41,823 nt of DNA from Treponema sp. (GCA_024690865.1 JAILON010000157.1:1-41823), one strand, 5' to 3'. Shown: positions 30,309-39,833, numbered from the stretch's first letter. Notes: generated from the sequence alone by a model not told the origin. Made by a program: numbers and translations.

Positions 30309-32231
30309 CTATGTCCGCCTTACCAGGTCGAACAGCTGCCTCCTCGTGATTGTCGTGTAGACGGGGCGGCCGTGGGGGCAGTGGGGATCGGGTAGTTCCA
30401 GGGCGGCTTTGCAAAGCCAGGCGGCCATGGAGCTGTCCAAGACGGTGCCGTCCATCACCGCGGATCGGCATGCTGTAGAGGCCGCGACTGCGTTTATCAT
30501 ATCGGACGGAGAAATTCGCCTGTCCAAGATATCCTTTGCCAAATCCGCCTCGTTTCCCTTCCATCTGACGGGAACGCTCGTAAATTCCCAAACACCATCT
30601 TCCTTTTTGCTCCCGGTGAAGCCTGCTTGGGCAAGCTTGTCTTTCATTGCCTCCAAGTAGTTGTCGTCGGCCGCGCTTTCCGTCCGTACCGTGTAGGGGA
30701 CGAGCAGCTCCTGCTTCTGTCCTGCGTCCTCCATTATCCGATCGTACAGGTAGCGCTCATGGGCCGCATGCTGGTCTATGATGTAGAGGGTGTCTTCTTT
30801 TTGTGCGATGATGAATGTTCCCAACGCACTGCCTACATAGCGGACGCCTCCCGTGTCCTCTCCGGGGCTTTCCACATAGTTGGGCTTGAACTGTGCCACA
30901 TCATCACCGTCTGGAAAGGCCGGGGCAGAAGCTGGGGGGGACGTCCGTTCCGAGATGGCCTGCCACCCCTGCATGAAGTCCTTTGTGTAGAAGGGGGAGG
31001 AGCTTGTATCCCCGTCATGCCCGGAGGCCCTGGGAAAGTGGCTTCCCCTGCCTATATCCCTGTAGCTTGCGCCCGTTCGGAACGCTGTTCGTGGGCTGTT
31101 TCCCATGTTACCCAAGGGAATGTTACCCAAGGGACGGTCTGCCGCTGTTTTTTCCCAGAGGCTGGGACTGGCTATTTCAAGCTCCCCGTCCTGTCGGAAG
31201 CTGTGATCCATATCGTAGCTTCCCGTTTGCAGGATGGCGTTCTTAAGTCCATATTGCCTGAAGAAGTTCCTGGTCTGGCTTGAAACCGCGTGGTGCAGGG
31301 GGGCCAGGTCCTTGAACTTTGCTTCCTTTTTGGCGGGATGGATGTTGAAGTCCACGAGCGAAGGATTCACTTGGGCAAAAAGACAGGCCACGGGGTGGCT
31401 GCCGTTGGGAAAGAAGCCCGTGCATCCGTATTCAATTGCCTGCACGAGGGAGTATTCCGAAATCCTCCGTCCGTTGACGTAGATGTAGATGTCCTTCCTG
31501 TTGCTGCGGAATACCGAAGGTTCCCCGATGACGAGCGTGAAGCTCCAGGAGTGTTCCCTGTCGCCCGAGGAGCCCTTTATCTCGTAGAAGAGGTCGGCGC
31601 TGTCGTACAGCTCCATTCCTTCCGTAAAGCGCTTTGCCAGGCTGTCGCTGGCCGGCAGGCGGAGCTTTTCCTCACCGTCCACTGTCAGGCTGAACGATAT
31701 GTCCGGGCGGGGCAGGGCCTTTTCAATGAATGTGTTCCTGCACATGACTGCCTCGCTGGCGGGCCGCTTGAGGAAACTGCGCCGGGCGGGAAAATTCTCA
31801 AACAGGGCGGCAGTCTGTACTATCGTTCCGGTTATGGGGGGGCAGGGGGTCAGAATGTGGTTTTCCGTGCTTGAAACGTTCATGCGCCACTGGCCGCTCA
31901 TGATTTGCAGGCGGCTGACCGCGGCCATCGACGAAAGGGCCTCCCCCCGGAAGCCGAGGGTCGTCAGGTTGAGGAGGTCGTCCTCGTTCTGGATCTTGCT
32001 GGTCGCGTGGGGGCGGGCGCAGGCCTCCAGGTCTTCCCGGCTCATGCCACAGCCGTTGTCGCGGATCCGTATCTTGTCGATGCCTCCGCCTTCAATTTCC
32101 ACGTCGATTTTGCTGGCCCCGGAGTCCACGGCGTTGTCCATCATCTCGCGGACGATGGAGGCAGGGCGGTCTATGACCTCGCCCGCCGCTATCTTGCGGG
32201 CAACCTCGCTGTCAAGCTGTCGTACCGCCAT
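30309..32231 (-). CDS. mutL: DNA mismatch repair protein MutL
   Basis: It couples MutS recognition to strand incision in mismatch repair. The 640-residue protein begins with the GHKL ATPase: AAGEVIDRPASIVREMMDNA retains the catalytic Glu and Asn, then RDNGCGMS and LGFRGEALSSM. The C-terminal domain carries DQHAAHERYLYD, ACRSAVMDG and CPHGRPVYT, the metal-binding set of endonuclease-type MutL. It should therefore nick DNA itself, which fits a genome without MutH. The final acidic residue of the DQHA-x2-E-x4-E motif is Asp. A Pro/Ser/Gly-rich linker lies at about 350-440. Its ATG lies one base after the xseB stop. Confidence 0.95.
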   Translation of the reverse strand: MAVRQLDSEVARKIAAGEVIDRPASIVREMMDNAVDSGASKIDVEIEGGGIDKIRIRDNGCGMSREDLEACARPHATSKIQNEDDLLNLTTLGFRGEALSSMAAVSRLQIMSGQWRMNVSSTENHILTPCPPITGTIVQTAALFENFPARRSFLKRPASEAVMCRNTFIEKALPRPDISFSLTVDGEEKLRLPASDSLAKRFTEGMELYDSADLFYEIKGSSGDREHSWSFTLVIGEPSVFRSNRKDIYIYVNGRRISEYSLVQAIEYGCTGFFPNGSHPVACLFAQVNPSLVDFNIHPAKKEAKFKDLAPLHHAVSSQTRNFFRQYGLKNAILQTGSYDMDHSFRQDGELEIASPSLWEKTAADRPLGNIPLGNMGNSPRTAFRTGASYRDIGRGSHFPRASGHDGDTSSSPFYTKDFMQGWQAISERTSPPASAPAFPDGDDVAQFKPNYVESPGEDTGGVRYVGSALGTFIIAQKEDTLYIIDQHAAHERYLYDRIMEDAGQKQELLVPYTVRTESAADDNYLEAMKDKLAQAGFTGSKKEDGVWEFTSVPVRWKGNEADLAKDILDRRISPSDMINAVAASTACRSAVMDGTVLDSSMAAWLCKAALELPDPHCPHGRPVYTTITRRQLFDLVRRT

Positions 32232-32232
32232 T

Positions 32233-32586
32233 TTATGCGTTTCTGGTTCCGTTTATCTCGCCCGATGGAGTGAACAGGTCCAGCAGGGGACCTTCTGCTT
32301 TTGCCTTTGGAGCCTTCCTCTTGGGCTTCCCGGCTTCCGTCCCGACTGCTTCGTCACCGTTGCCTTCGGTATCTCCGGACGGGGCATCATCGTCCGAAAG
32401 GTCCGGGCTGTTCATCAGCTTCATAACTTTTCCCTCGATGGCATCAAGTTCCTTTTCGAGTTTCTTGGAAAGCTGTATGCCTTCCTCGAAATCCTTGAGT
32501 GCCTCTTCCAGCGTGATGTCGTTCCTCTTTATGTCTGCTGCCAGCCTTTCAAGGCTCTGCATGTCGTCCTCAAACTTACTCATCAT
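32233..32586 (-). CDS. xseB: Exodeoxyribonuclease VII small subunit
   Basis: XseB joins XseA to form exonuclease VII, which degrades single-stranded DNA. Residues 1-66 form the family helical hairpin: MQSLERLAADIKRNDITLEE, then ALKDFEEGIQLSKKLEKELD. A further 50-residue tail (acidic, then KPKRKAPKAKAEG) makes it 117 residues, longer than the usual 70-80. The start is one of two adjacent ATGs (32586 or 32583); the much longer upstream reading frame shows no homology and is rejected. It precedes mutL by one base. xseA is not in the window. Confidence 0.88.
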   Translation of the reverse strand: MMSKFEDDMQSLERLAADIKRNDITLEEALKDFEEGIQLSKKLEKELDAIEGKVMKLMNSPDLSDDDAPSGDTEGNGDEAVGTEAGKPKRKAPKAKAEGPLLDLFTPSGEINGTRNA

Positions 32587-32674
32587 GGCCAGTATACAGC
32601 AAGGAAAAAGCCTTGACAAGGACGGGCAAGCCCTCCTACAATGTCCTGCCGGGTATTGGCGGCCAGAGTTTCGT

Positions 32675-34897
32675 ATGTGGTCATTGGGGTCATTGTACAG
32701 ACGTTTCATCTTCCGTCTCTCCATAAGCCCGTTCCTGTGGGTGCTGGGGCTTTTCCTGTTGCTGGCTTCCTGCTTGCATACCGTCCTCTTTACGGGGGGC
32801 TTCTTTTCCTTTTTCCCCGGTTTTTCCATCGTGCTCATTCCGGCCGTTGCCTCCATCCTGCCCGGGGGGGATGACCGCCTTTCCCTGCCGATTTCCGACC
32901 TTGCGGCCTCGTTTGCCCAGGTTCTGTCCCTGGCGAGCGTGCAGGTTTTCTTCCTGCTGTTTACGGTCCCCGCCACCTTTTGGATGCCGGCTGCCGGCAG
33001 CGTGGAGGGGGCTGCGGTCGCCACTGGCTATGCCGTGCTCGTCCTGTATGTGGCTTCGGCCAGCGCCCTGTGCACGTTCTTCTTTTCACTGCTGCAGAAC
33101 CGGGGTACCGCATTTGCTTCATCGTCGCTTGTCCTAGCCCTGTTCAGCTATGCCCACGTCGCTGCCCAATACGTCGGCTTGCCCCGATTCGTATCCTCTT
33201 TCCTTATGGCATTGTCATTTTCCTGGCATGCGGATGCGGCGTCCAAGGGGGTATTGGACAGCCGAGACATATTCTTTTATATCTCCGCCTTCCTTTTTTT
33301 CTCATGTGCCGCCGCCGCCGCAATGCAGTGGCGCAGGGGAAATTCCAGTTGGAATTTCAGGAGGCTGGTGGCCCTTGTACTGGCGGCCCTGATCCTCCTT
33401 GTGCTGGACAGCAACATCTACTATGCACGGCTCGATGTGACGAAAGGCAAACGCTTCAGCGTCAGCCGCTACAGTTCAAGTTTGCTTGCTGAGCTGGATT
33501 CCCCGCTTTCTATTAGCTATTATCGCAGCAGTTCCCTCAGGCGGCTGTATCCGCAGGTACGGGATGTGGAGGACTTCATTCGGCTGTATGCGGAGTCGGC
33601 AAAAGGAGTGGAGTTTGAGCTGCTTGATCCTGCTGAAAAGGGGCTGGAAGGACGGCTGGAAGGCTATGGCATACGGGGACAGGATATAGAGCTTTCCAGC
33701 GCATCTGGCAAAATCCTGTCCAAGGTGTTTTCCGCAGTCGCCATAAGCTACAAGGGGAATACCGAGGTCATACCCTTTGTCATGGGTGTTGGAAGCTTGG
33801 AATATGATTTGACTGTACGGATACAGTCCCTGCTCCGGGGAAGGAAGAGTGGCCTTTGCATCATTGCGGGCAACGGCTTGTCTGTGGACGGGGACTATCC
33901 CCAACTCCTTTCCTGGCTGTCATTGCAGGGTTTTTCCGTGCGGGAGGAAAGCCCTGCCGTCCTAGACAATGGAGGACTGGATCCTATTGGCGGGGACTGC
34001 CTGCTTTTGCTTGGCTCGTCGGAACTGTCCCTGTGGCAGGCACAGGCCGTGCTGTCGTATATCGATGGGGGAGGAAAGGCTTTCATTGCGACGACCCCCT
34101 ATACGGTCGCCGTTGAAGGGGACTGGTCGGCTTCTGAAAGCGGGGGGATGGTCCAGGACGAACTTGTGCGCCTCTTGATGAAATACGGCATCTATTTTAA
34201 GGATGGCATGACGGCTTCATCCTCCTGCTTCCAGCTCACGATGATGGGCGAGGGAGACACGTCCAAGGTTGAACGCCTGGACTACCCCCTCTGGCCGTCC
34301 ATTCTCCCGCAGGAGGATGCTTTGAACGGCCTTTCCCTGTTCTGGCCCTGTGCCGTTGAGCTTGATGGTGAGGTGGCCGAACAGGAGGGGCTGGCCCTTG
34401 TCGCTGGCATCAGGACGTCTGGAAACTCATGGCAGAGCGGGGGTGAGGACGGGAAATTCATCACGAATCCCTTTTCTGTCTCTCCATCTGCCCTGCCGGG
34501 GGAAGAGGAAGGTTCCTTTACGCTTTCGGCCTGTGCCTACAGGGACGGAAAACCTGCCCTTTATGTGCTGGGAGACCAATATGCCCCTTCGTCTAGGATG
34601 CTTGCCTTTGCTTCCGGCCCGTCGGGAGCGATAGATACGAGGATGCTGGAATTCATTTCCGACGGCATCTTGCGGCTTGAAGGCCAAGGGGAACTGGTGA
34701 AACTGAAACACAAGGGGGAACGAGCCGGAACGGCTTTGGAAAATCGTGCAGGCGGGGAGGCTTACAGCCTGGGAAAGGCTCTCTTCGTTTGCCTTGCCGT
34801 TCCCCTGCTGCTCATGCTCCTCCTTTTTGTTGCGGTCAGGGCTGCAAGGGAACGGTTTGGCAGGAAGCTTTTGCTTACTTGGGGAAAATCTTCTTGA
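32675..34897 (+). CDS. Fused GldF/GldG-like ABC-2 membrane protein
   Basis: This 740-residue protein combines two functions. Residues about 1-235 resemble an ABC-2 permease with six helices (first at about 15-38). Residues about 250-700 resemble GldG: after a helix, ARLDVTKGKRFSVSRYSSSLLAEL matches the N-terminal GldG motif of the auxiliary transport domain, followed by a large extracytoplasmic alpha/beta domain. A last helix lies at about 705-727. The ATPase partner (GldA-like) is absent. The substrate is unknown; gliding itself is not implied. ATG 32675 has a weak ribosome site; upstream in-frame codons overlap xseB on the other strand. Its 3' end overlaps convergent adk by 23 bp. Confidence 0.72.
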   Translation: MWSLGSLYRRFIFRLSISPFLWVLGLFLLLASCLHTVLFTGGFFSFFPGFSIVLIPAVASILPGGDDRLSLPISDLAASFAQVLSLASVQVFFLLFTVPATFWMPAAGSVEGAAVATGYAVLVLYVASASALCTFFFSLLQNRGTAFASSSLVLALFSYAHVAAQYVGLPRFVSSFLMALSFSWHADAASKGVLDSRDIFFYISAFLFFSCAAAAAMQWRRGNSSWNFRRLVALVLAALILLVLDSNIYYARLDVTKGKRFSVSRYSSSLLAELDSPLSISYYRSSSLRRLYPQVRDVEDFIRLYAESAKGVEFELLDPAEKGLEGRLEGYGIRGQDIELSSASGKILSKVFSAVAISYKGNTEVIPFVMGVGSLEYDLTVRIQSLLRGRKSGLCIIAGNGLSVDGDYPQLLSWLSLQGFSVREESPAVLDNGGLDPIGGDCLLLLGSSELSLWQAQAVLSYIDGGGKAFIATTPYTVAVEGDWSASESGGMVQDELVRLLMKYGIYFKDGMTASSSCFQLTMMGEGDTSKVERLDYPLWPSILPQEDALNGLSLFWPCAVELDGEVAEQEGLALVAGIRTSGNSWQSGGEDGKFITNPFSVSPSALPGEEEGSFTLSACAYRDGKPALYVLGDQYAPSSRMLAFASGPSGAIDTRMLEFISDGILRLEGQGELVKLKHKGERAGTALENRAGGEAYSLGKALFVCLAVPLLLMLLLFVAVRAARERFGRKLLLTWGKSS

Positions 34898-35504
34898 AGT
34901 CCACGAAGACTTCCTTGCTGTCGCGGCCGGACTCTATGTCCGTGATTTTGTTCAGCTTCTTGTAGAAGCCGATGAGCGGCTCGGTCTGCTCGCGGTAGAC
35001 TTCCAGCCTGTGGGTAATCGCCTCAAGCTTGTCGTCGTCGCGGGTGTAGAGCTCGCCACCACACTTGTCGCACTTGCCTTCGACCTTGGGCGGGCGGAAC
35101 TTCGCGTTGTAGTTGGCGCCGCAAGACTTGCAGACCCTGCGGTTGGACAGGCGGGCGATGATCAGCTCGTTGTCGGCCTCGAAGTTGATGACCTTCACGT
35201 CCGGGCAGATTTTCTCGAAGGCCTCGGCCTGGGGAATCGTGCGGGGAAAGCCGTCCAGGATGAAGCCGTTCTTGCAGTCATCCTTCTTTATCCTGTCCTC
35301 AACGAGGGCAATGACTATATCGTCGCTGACAAGGCCACCTGACGCGGTGATGCTCTTTACTTTCTTGCCCAGCTCGGTCTCGTTCTTGATGTTCTCGCGG
35401 AAGATGTCCCCCGTCGAAATCTGCGGGATGCCGTACTCGGTGGCCACGTCTACGGCCAAAGTTCCCTTTCCCGCTCCGGGCGGTCCCAAAAAGATGAAGT
35501 TCAT
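34875..35504 (-). CDS. adk: Adenylate kinase (zinc-lid type)
   Basis: It interconverts ATP plus AMP and two ADP. The 209-residue cytoplasmic enzyme starts MNFIFLGPPGAGKGTLA (P-loop 7-15). ISTGDIFREN follows for AMP, then GFILDGFPRTIPQAE. The lid contains a zinc site of two C-x2-C pairs (CKSCGANYN and CDKCGG), as in Gram-positive type Adk. AGGAG lies about 7 bases before the ATG. The gene is 27 bp downstream of the rarA fusion and may be read from it. It overlaps the GldF/GldG-like gene at the 3' ends. Confidence 0.95.
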   Translation of the reverse strand: MNFIFLGPPGAGKGTLAVDVATEYGIPQISTGDIFRENIKNETELGKKVKSITASGGLVSDDIVIALVEDRIKKDDCKNGFILDGFPRTIPQAEAFEKICPDVKVINFEADNELIIARLSNRRVCKSCGANYNAKFRPPKVEGKCDKCGGELYTRDDDKLEAITHRLEVYREQTEPLIGFYKKLNKITDIESGRDSKEVFVDFKKIFPK

Positions 35505-35531
35505 TCTGTGCTCCTATAAAAAATGTTTAAA

Positions 35532-38042
35532 CTATTTTATACTAGTTTTCCCCAAGCGACAAGTGAAAAATGCGTTTTCGCCCTGCCAGGGAAAGCTTTT
35601 CTTCTTCGCTTCTTCGCCGAGAATCCTGACAACTTGTGCCAGCCCCTCGTCGCCGACGGCTTCTCGGATTTTTGCGGCGTATGCGGAGCTCTCCCCGAAC
35701 CAGGCGGCAATCTGCCTGTCCGATATGCTCCGCTTCTCCGTCACTTTCATGGCGGAAACCGTCACGTCCAGCCCCTGCCCCCTGAAAGCCTGGGCGAGCG
35801 TCTCTTCGTCCCAGGAGAACATCGGGTTGTTCTTGTCCGTGAAGAACTCGTCCTCGGCTGCCCGCATCTTTGCGAGGGTGTCCTGCATTTCTGTGTCTGC
35901 CCGCATCTTTGCGAGGGTGTCAGAAATGGCGCCCGATCCGGCTGTGCCGTCCGCCCGCTCGCCGAGGCTGTCCGCGATGAGGGCGGCTATCCGCTGCGTA
36001 CGGCAGGGAATCCGCTGGGAGATGACGACGACTGACCCGGGGGCAAGGTGTGCCGCCCTGTCCTTGTGCAGCCCGCCGTCTGCATCCTCGCCCGCAAAGG
36101 CGAAGTCCCGCCCTTCTTTTTCCCTGCCGGTAAAGGCTTCTTTCAGGGCTGCGGCAAGCGGCGCTATGTCGTCCGCCGTGTGCACGGGGTCGCGGAAAAA
36201 AGCCCGGTCAAACACGATGCCGCCGAAGTCCGGCAGCACAAAGCCGGGCGCCGGGCGTGCCGGATCAGTCCCCGCGACGGCGAGCTGGGGCTTGTCCAAG
36301 TCGCCCAGGCTTGTGGCGTACTGTTCCAGCAGGGCCTTGCCCTCAGCTTTCCTGCACAGACCGCAGGAGACACCTTCGGGGCATCTCCGTATAAGCTCGA
36401 ATATCAGCAGGGCATCGTCTGCCCCCCAGACCAGGTTCCGGTGGTGGCGGAGCAGGGAAGCTTCTTCCAGCATCTTGTCGCGTATGGCGAGCAGGGCCTC
36501 GGTCCTGCCGGACTCCAGCCGGTTCCGCCAGGCACGGTCTGCCCGCTCCAGCGCGCTTTCCTTCTTTTTGTCCTGCGGGCTGAATGTCAGGTTTTCCTCG
36601 CCGGGGACAAAGGGGTGGGGATTGCCGCTTTCGCCCCACCATCTGTCCTGCCCCTCCTCGCTCGCAGTCTTCTTTTCCAGCAGTGCCGCTATCTGGAGCT
36701 CCCGGCGGGAAAGCACGTCCTCTCGGATGCCCGCCTCGTAGCCCTGCTCGGAAGGAGTAAAGAAGACACGCCCGACAAGGGCATCGGGCAGGTACTGCTG
36801 CGCCACCCAGTGGTCGCGGTAGGCGTGGGGGTACAGGTAGCCTGCCCCGTGGCCGAATCCTTCCGCATCCCGGCTCGCGTCGCGCAGGTTGTTCGGCACG
36901 TCGGCGTCCTCCTTTTCGACGGCGGCGAGCGCGTCAAAGAAGGCCATGGAGCTGTTGGACTTGGGGGCGGTCGCAAGGTACAAGGCCGCATGGGCGAGGA
37001 AGTAGCGGCCCTCGGGCATGCCCACCCGGTCGAATGCGGCGGCGCAGGAAGTGACGACGGTAATCGCGTTGGGATCGGCAAGGCCCGTGTCCTCGCATGC
37101 GCTTATCAGCATGCGGCGGAAGATGAAGTCCGCCGACTCCCCGGCCCGTACCATGCGGGCAAGCCAGTAGCAGGCCGCGTCGGGGTCGCGCCCCCTGAGG
37201 CTCTTGATGAACGCCGAGATGATGTCGTAGTGGTAGTCGCCGTCCTTGTCGTAGAGGACGACCTTCTTCTGTATGGATTCCTCTGCCGTCTCCCGGCTGA
37301 TGTATATCGTGCTGCCCCAGGAGGGCTGGGGTGGGGTCGCGGTAGGCTTCCAGATGTCCGGCGTGGTCTCGACGGCGAGCTCCAGCGCATTCAGGAGGGA
37401 GCGTGCGTCGCCCGAGGCGGTCTTGACCAGGTGCTCCAGCGCACCGTCCTCAAACGCCACCTTCCAGTGCCCGTAGCCCCGCTCCAAGTCCGACAGGGCC
37501 TGCCGGGCGACCGCCATCAGGTCGTCGTCGGTCAGGGCCTTGAGCTGGAAGACCCGGCTCCGGCTGACGAGGGCCTTGTTCACTTCAAAGAAAGGGTTTT
37601 CGGTCGTCGCTCCGATAAGGATTATCGTGCCGTTTTCTACCCAAGGGAGGAGGGCATCCTGCTGGCTCTTGTTCCAGCGGTGCACCTCGTCCACAAAGAG
37701 AATCGTCTTTTTGTTGTAGAGCTTCCGTTGCTGCTCTGCGTCCGTAATCGCCGTGCGGATGTCGGCGACACCGGTGAGGACTGCGTTCAGGCTGATAAAA
37801 GAAGATTTTGTGTGGCCCGCGATGACCCGGGCAAGGGTTGTCTTGCCGGAGCCGGGCGGCCCGTAGAAGATGACGGAGCTCAGCTGGTCGGCGGCGATTG
37901 CCCGCCGGAGCAGCCGCCCCTTGCCCACGATGTGGTCCTGGCCGATGTATTCGTCCAGATTCCTCGGCCTCATCCGGGCGGCCAGCGGCTCATGCGTGGC
38001 GGCGGTGCTGTCGAATAAGGATGAGCCGTCCTGCTGCTTCAT
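35532..38042 (-). CDS. rarA: RarA/MgsA AAA+ ATPase fused to a methyltransferase-like domain
   Basis: The 836-residue protein starts like RarA ([20 protein letters not shown]). It carries Walker [20 protein letters not shown], Walker [21 protein letters not shown], sensor [11 protein letters not shown] and the RarA oligomerisation region to about residue 440. RarA acts at stalled replication forks. The remaining 390 residues are not part of normal Rar[26 protein letters not shown] to [10 protein letters not shown], then [14 protein letters not shown], resemble the SAM-methyltransferase-like tail known from 'RarA/unknown domain fusion' proteins, but the glycine loop looks degenerate. A 13-residue tandem duplication (DTLAKMRA) lies in the tail. 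ATG 38042 is 8 bp after the lipoprotein gene. Confidence 0.85.
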   Translation of the reverse strand: MKQQDGSSLFDSTAATHEPLAARMRPRNLDEYIGQDHIVGKGRLLRRAIAADQLSSVIFYGPPGSGKTTLARVIAGHTKSSFISLNAVLTGVADIRTAITDAEQQRKLYNKKTILFVDEVHRWNKSQQDALLPWVENGTIILIGATTENPFFEVNKALVSRSRVFQLKALTDDDLMAVARQALSDLERGYGHWKVAFEDGALEHLVKTASGDARSLLNALELAVETTPDIWKPTATPPQPSWGSTIYISRETAEESIQKKVVLYDKDGDYHYDIISAFIKSLRGRDPDAACYWLARMVRAGESADFIFRRMLISACEDTGLADPNAITVVTSCAAAFDRVGMPEGRYFLAHAALYLATAPKSNSSMAFFDALAAVEKEDADVPNNLRDASRDAEGFGHGAGYLYPHAYRDHWVAQQYLPDALVGRVFFTPSEQGYEAGIREDVLSRRELQIAALLEKKTASEEGQDRWWGESGNPHPFVPGEENLTFSPQDKKKESALERADRAWRNRLESGRTEALLAIRDKMLEEASLLRHHRNLVWGADDALLIFELIRRCPEGVSCGLCRKAEGKALLEQYATSLGDLDKPQLAVAGTDPARPAPGFVLPDFGGIVFDRAFFRDPVHTADDIAPLAAALKEAFTGREKEGRDFAFAGEDADGGLHKDRAAHLAPGSVVVISQRIPCRTQRIAALIADSLGERADGTAGSGAISDTLAKMRADTEMQDTLAKMRAAEDEFFTDKNNPMFSWDEETLAQAFRGQGLDVTVSAMKVTEKRSISDRQIAAWFGESSAYAAKIREAVGDEGLAQVVRILGEEAKKKSFPWQGENAFFTCRLGKTSIK
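35859..35921. repeat. 39-bp-spaced exact duplication inside the rarA tail
   Basis: A 24-base sequence at 35859-35882 recurs exactly at 35898-35921. The 39-bp period keeps frame and duplicates 13 residues containing DTLAKMRA. Confidence 0.85.
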
Positions 38043-38050
38043 GCTTCTGC

Positions 38051-38995
38051 TTAGAACTCGCTGTCCCAGCCCTGTCCCGGTATGTATGAGTAAAGCCCGT
38101 TCTGGGCGGCGTATGATGAACCGGCTCCCGTGGCAAACACATAGATTACGGAGCTCGTCTCGCTCGTATCGGAGCAGCTCCATGCTCCGGTGGAATCCTT
38201 TGTAGTTCCTCCGACATAGATGGAGAGGATCGTCATTCCGCTGAAGATGGACTTGGCGGTGCTGAAGTCGTTGGGAGCGACCTCGTCGTTTATGTCGGTT
38301 GATCCCGTGTGCATGTGGAACAGTCCTACGCTGGTGCCGAGGATGAGGTTGTCGTGCGTACCCGCGATGCACCACCAGCTTCCGACTTTGACGTCCTTCT
38401 GGTCGGCGTACAGGATCGGGGTGCTGTCCTCGTACAGGACGTTGGAATTTGCGGCAACCGAATAGACCTTGCCACTGGGAGCCCGTACGCGCGTGTTCTG
38501 TTCCTTATAGCGGTCGGGAATGTCCGTTCCCAGGATGCCGTATTTGTAGCTGTTTATCCTGCTGCTCCAACTGCCGGAATCCCCGCTTGTGGACGTGTAC
38601 TCATAGTAGCCCGTGGGCATGTTTACGCCGGAAAAGTCGTCCGTTCCCTCCTGGAATGTCGTGGTAAGCAGATAGAGGGTTTGCCCGTCATCGCTCGTTG
38701 CAAGATAGACTGGAATCTCAGGGCAGGAGATGGCCTCCCAGTGGCCTCGGTTGTACCAGCTGCTGGAATTGTTGGCCTTCCTGTAGATGACCCCTTCGTT
38801 TGTGGGGGCGAAATAGATGTGGCCCTTGAAGACGACGAACCCCGTCGCCCCTCCCTTTATGCGGTCCTCGCCGATGGCCGACTCCTGCTTTATGTCTTCG
38901 AAGATGCTGTCGTGGCAGCCGAAGAAGACGGCCCCTGCCAAAAGGAGGGGGAGGATGAAGGCTGCGCGGCGTATGTTGTTCCTCTGTATGCTCAT
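38051..38995 (-). CDS. Putative lipoprotein of unknown function
   Basis: I do not recognise a family for this 314-residue protein. The N-terminus is a lipoprotein signal: basic to residue 10, a hydrophobic core, and the lipobox VFFGC with Cys27. The mature part is rich in Ser, Thr, Tyr and Gly. It has repeated short strands (GFVVFKGHIYFAPTNEGVIY, VYLATSDDGQTLYLLTT, NLILGTSVGLFHMH), which suggests a beta-propeller or similar all-beta fold. No membrane helix follows. It lies 22 bp after the beta-barrel gene and 8 bp before rarA. AAGGGAA precedes the ATG. A surface or periplasmic partner of the barrel is a reasonable but unproven idea. Confidence 0.75.
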   Translation of the reverse strand: MSIQRNNIRRAAFILPLLLAGAVFFGCHDSIFEDIKQESAIGEDRIKGGATGFVVFKGHIYFAPTNEGVIYRKANNSSSWYNRGHWEAISCPEIPVYLATSDDGQTLYLLTTTFQEGTDDFSGVNMPTGYYEYTSTSGDSGSWSSRINSYKYGILGTDIPDRYKEQNTRVRAPSGKVYSVAANSNVLYEDSTPILYADQKDVKVGSWWCIAGTHDNLILGTSVGLFHMHTGSTDINDEVAPNDFSTAKSIFSGMTILSIYVGGTTKDSTGAWSCSDTSETSSVIYVFATGAGSSYAAQNGLYSYIPGQGWDSEF

Positions 38996-39017
38996 GATGC
39001 GTTCCCTTGCTGAATTG

Positions 39018-39833
39018 CTAGAAATAGTAGTTTACACAGGCGGAAACCGTGGCGAATGTTCCCGTTACGGTTTCTACACCGGTTCCCCAGCTGCGTGCGA
39101 ATTGAGGCATCATCTTGAATGACGCGTCTATACCTACGCCCCAGCTCTGTGTAATCTTGTACCGGGCTCCGACTTCGCCCTGAAGGACCAGTCCCGGCCA
39201 ATAGGTCTCGCCGTTGTAGGTTTCCCAAGCGGTTCCTATTCCGACCGAGATGGGGAACTCGAAATTCCCGATGGATGGCTGCAGCGTCGCCACCGCCACC
39301 GTCGGTACATGGTTGAATGTGTGTCCCGCTATGGTGGGGTTGAATCCGAATCCAATGTCCGCACCCACGGCGAACCAGTCCGTCAAGAAGAAGTGGTAGC
39401 CGAACGTTCCGTAGCCGCCAAGCTTTATCTTCCCGTCTTCGCCCGGCAGGGGATTGCCGAAACTTGTCGGTATGCCCAGTCCGACTGTTATCTTCAACTG
39501 TTGGTCGCCGGCCCTCGTCGTATTATAGACGTAGGACACCTGCTTCTTTCCTTCGTGCTTTTTCTGATCTTCGTCGTAGTAGTCGTCTTCTTCCTCGTAG
39601 TCGTCGTAATCTTCATAGTCGTCGTAATCGTCATAGTCATCATAATCGTCATAGTCATCATAATCATCATAGTCATCATAATCATCGTCGCCGTAGGCGT
39701 ACCGCTCTATGTAGTTGCCGTGGCGGTCATGGTAGTCCTCGTAGTTTCCGTATATGTCTCCACTGCCCCTTGCGAAAGCCTGGAAGGCCGCCAGGAATGC
39801 AATGCATGTCATGCATAGAAAAACACGTTTCAT
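39018..39833 (-). CDS. Outer-membrane beta-barrel protein with Asp-Asp-Tyr repeat
   Basis: This 271-residue precursor has a signal peptide cut near AFA|RGS (residue 21). An extremely acidic region follows (about 47-90): DDY triplets in tandem, then EEED and YYDED. A Lys-rich hinge leads to the barrel (about 105-271), with alternating strands such as QLKITVGLGIPTSF and WFAVGADIGFGF. The C-terminus VNYYF carries the terminal aromatic used by BAM. The barrel resembles the TP0733-type small barrels of treponemes; that assignment is tentative. The repeat may bind divalent cations. It heads the barrel-lipoprotein-rarA run and has its own promoter. Confidence 0.8.
   Translation of the reverse strand: MKRVFLCMTCIAFLAAFQAFARGSGDIYGNYEDYHDRHGNYIERYAYGDDDYDDYDDYDDYDDYDDYDDYDDYEDYDDYEEEDDYYDEDQKKHEGKKQVSYVYNTTRAGDQQLKITVGLGIPTSFGNPLPGEDGKIKLGGYGTFGYHFFLTDWFAVGADIGFGFNPTIAGHTFNHVPTVAVATLQPSIGNFEFPISVGIGTAWETYNGETYWPGLVLQGEVGARYKITQSWGVGIDASFKMMPQFARSWGTGVETVTGTFATVSACVNYYF
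39595..39690. repeat. 9-bp tandem repeat encoding DDY
   Basis: About ten 9-bp units (variants of TCATAATCG) encode Asp-Asp-Tyr on the minus strand, with a second-order 18-bp period. Changes in copy number keep the reading frame, so repeat length can vary without loss of the protein. Confidence 0.85.

Noticed and set aside
32270..32674. Upstream extension of the GldF/GldG-like frame
   Set aside because: It overlaps xseB and its start on the other strand and encodes Ser-rich antisense sequence rather than a permease N-terminus.
36048..38018. 656-residue open frame on the plus strand
   Set aside because: It is antisense to rarA in a GC-rich region, with no family features.
39309..39818. Open frame with long Val/Ile runs on the plus strand, resembling a membrane protein
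   Set aside because: The hydrophobic run is the complement of the DDY-coding repeat; the signal-peptide and barrel features are on the minus strand.
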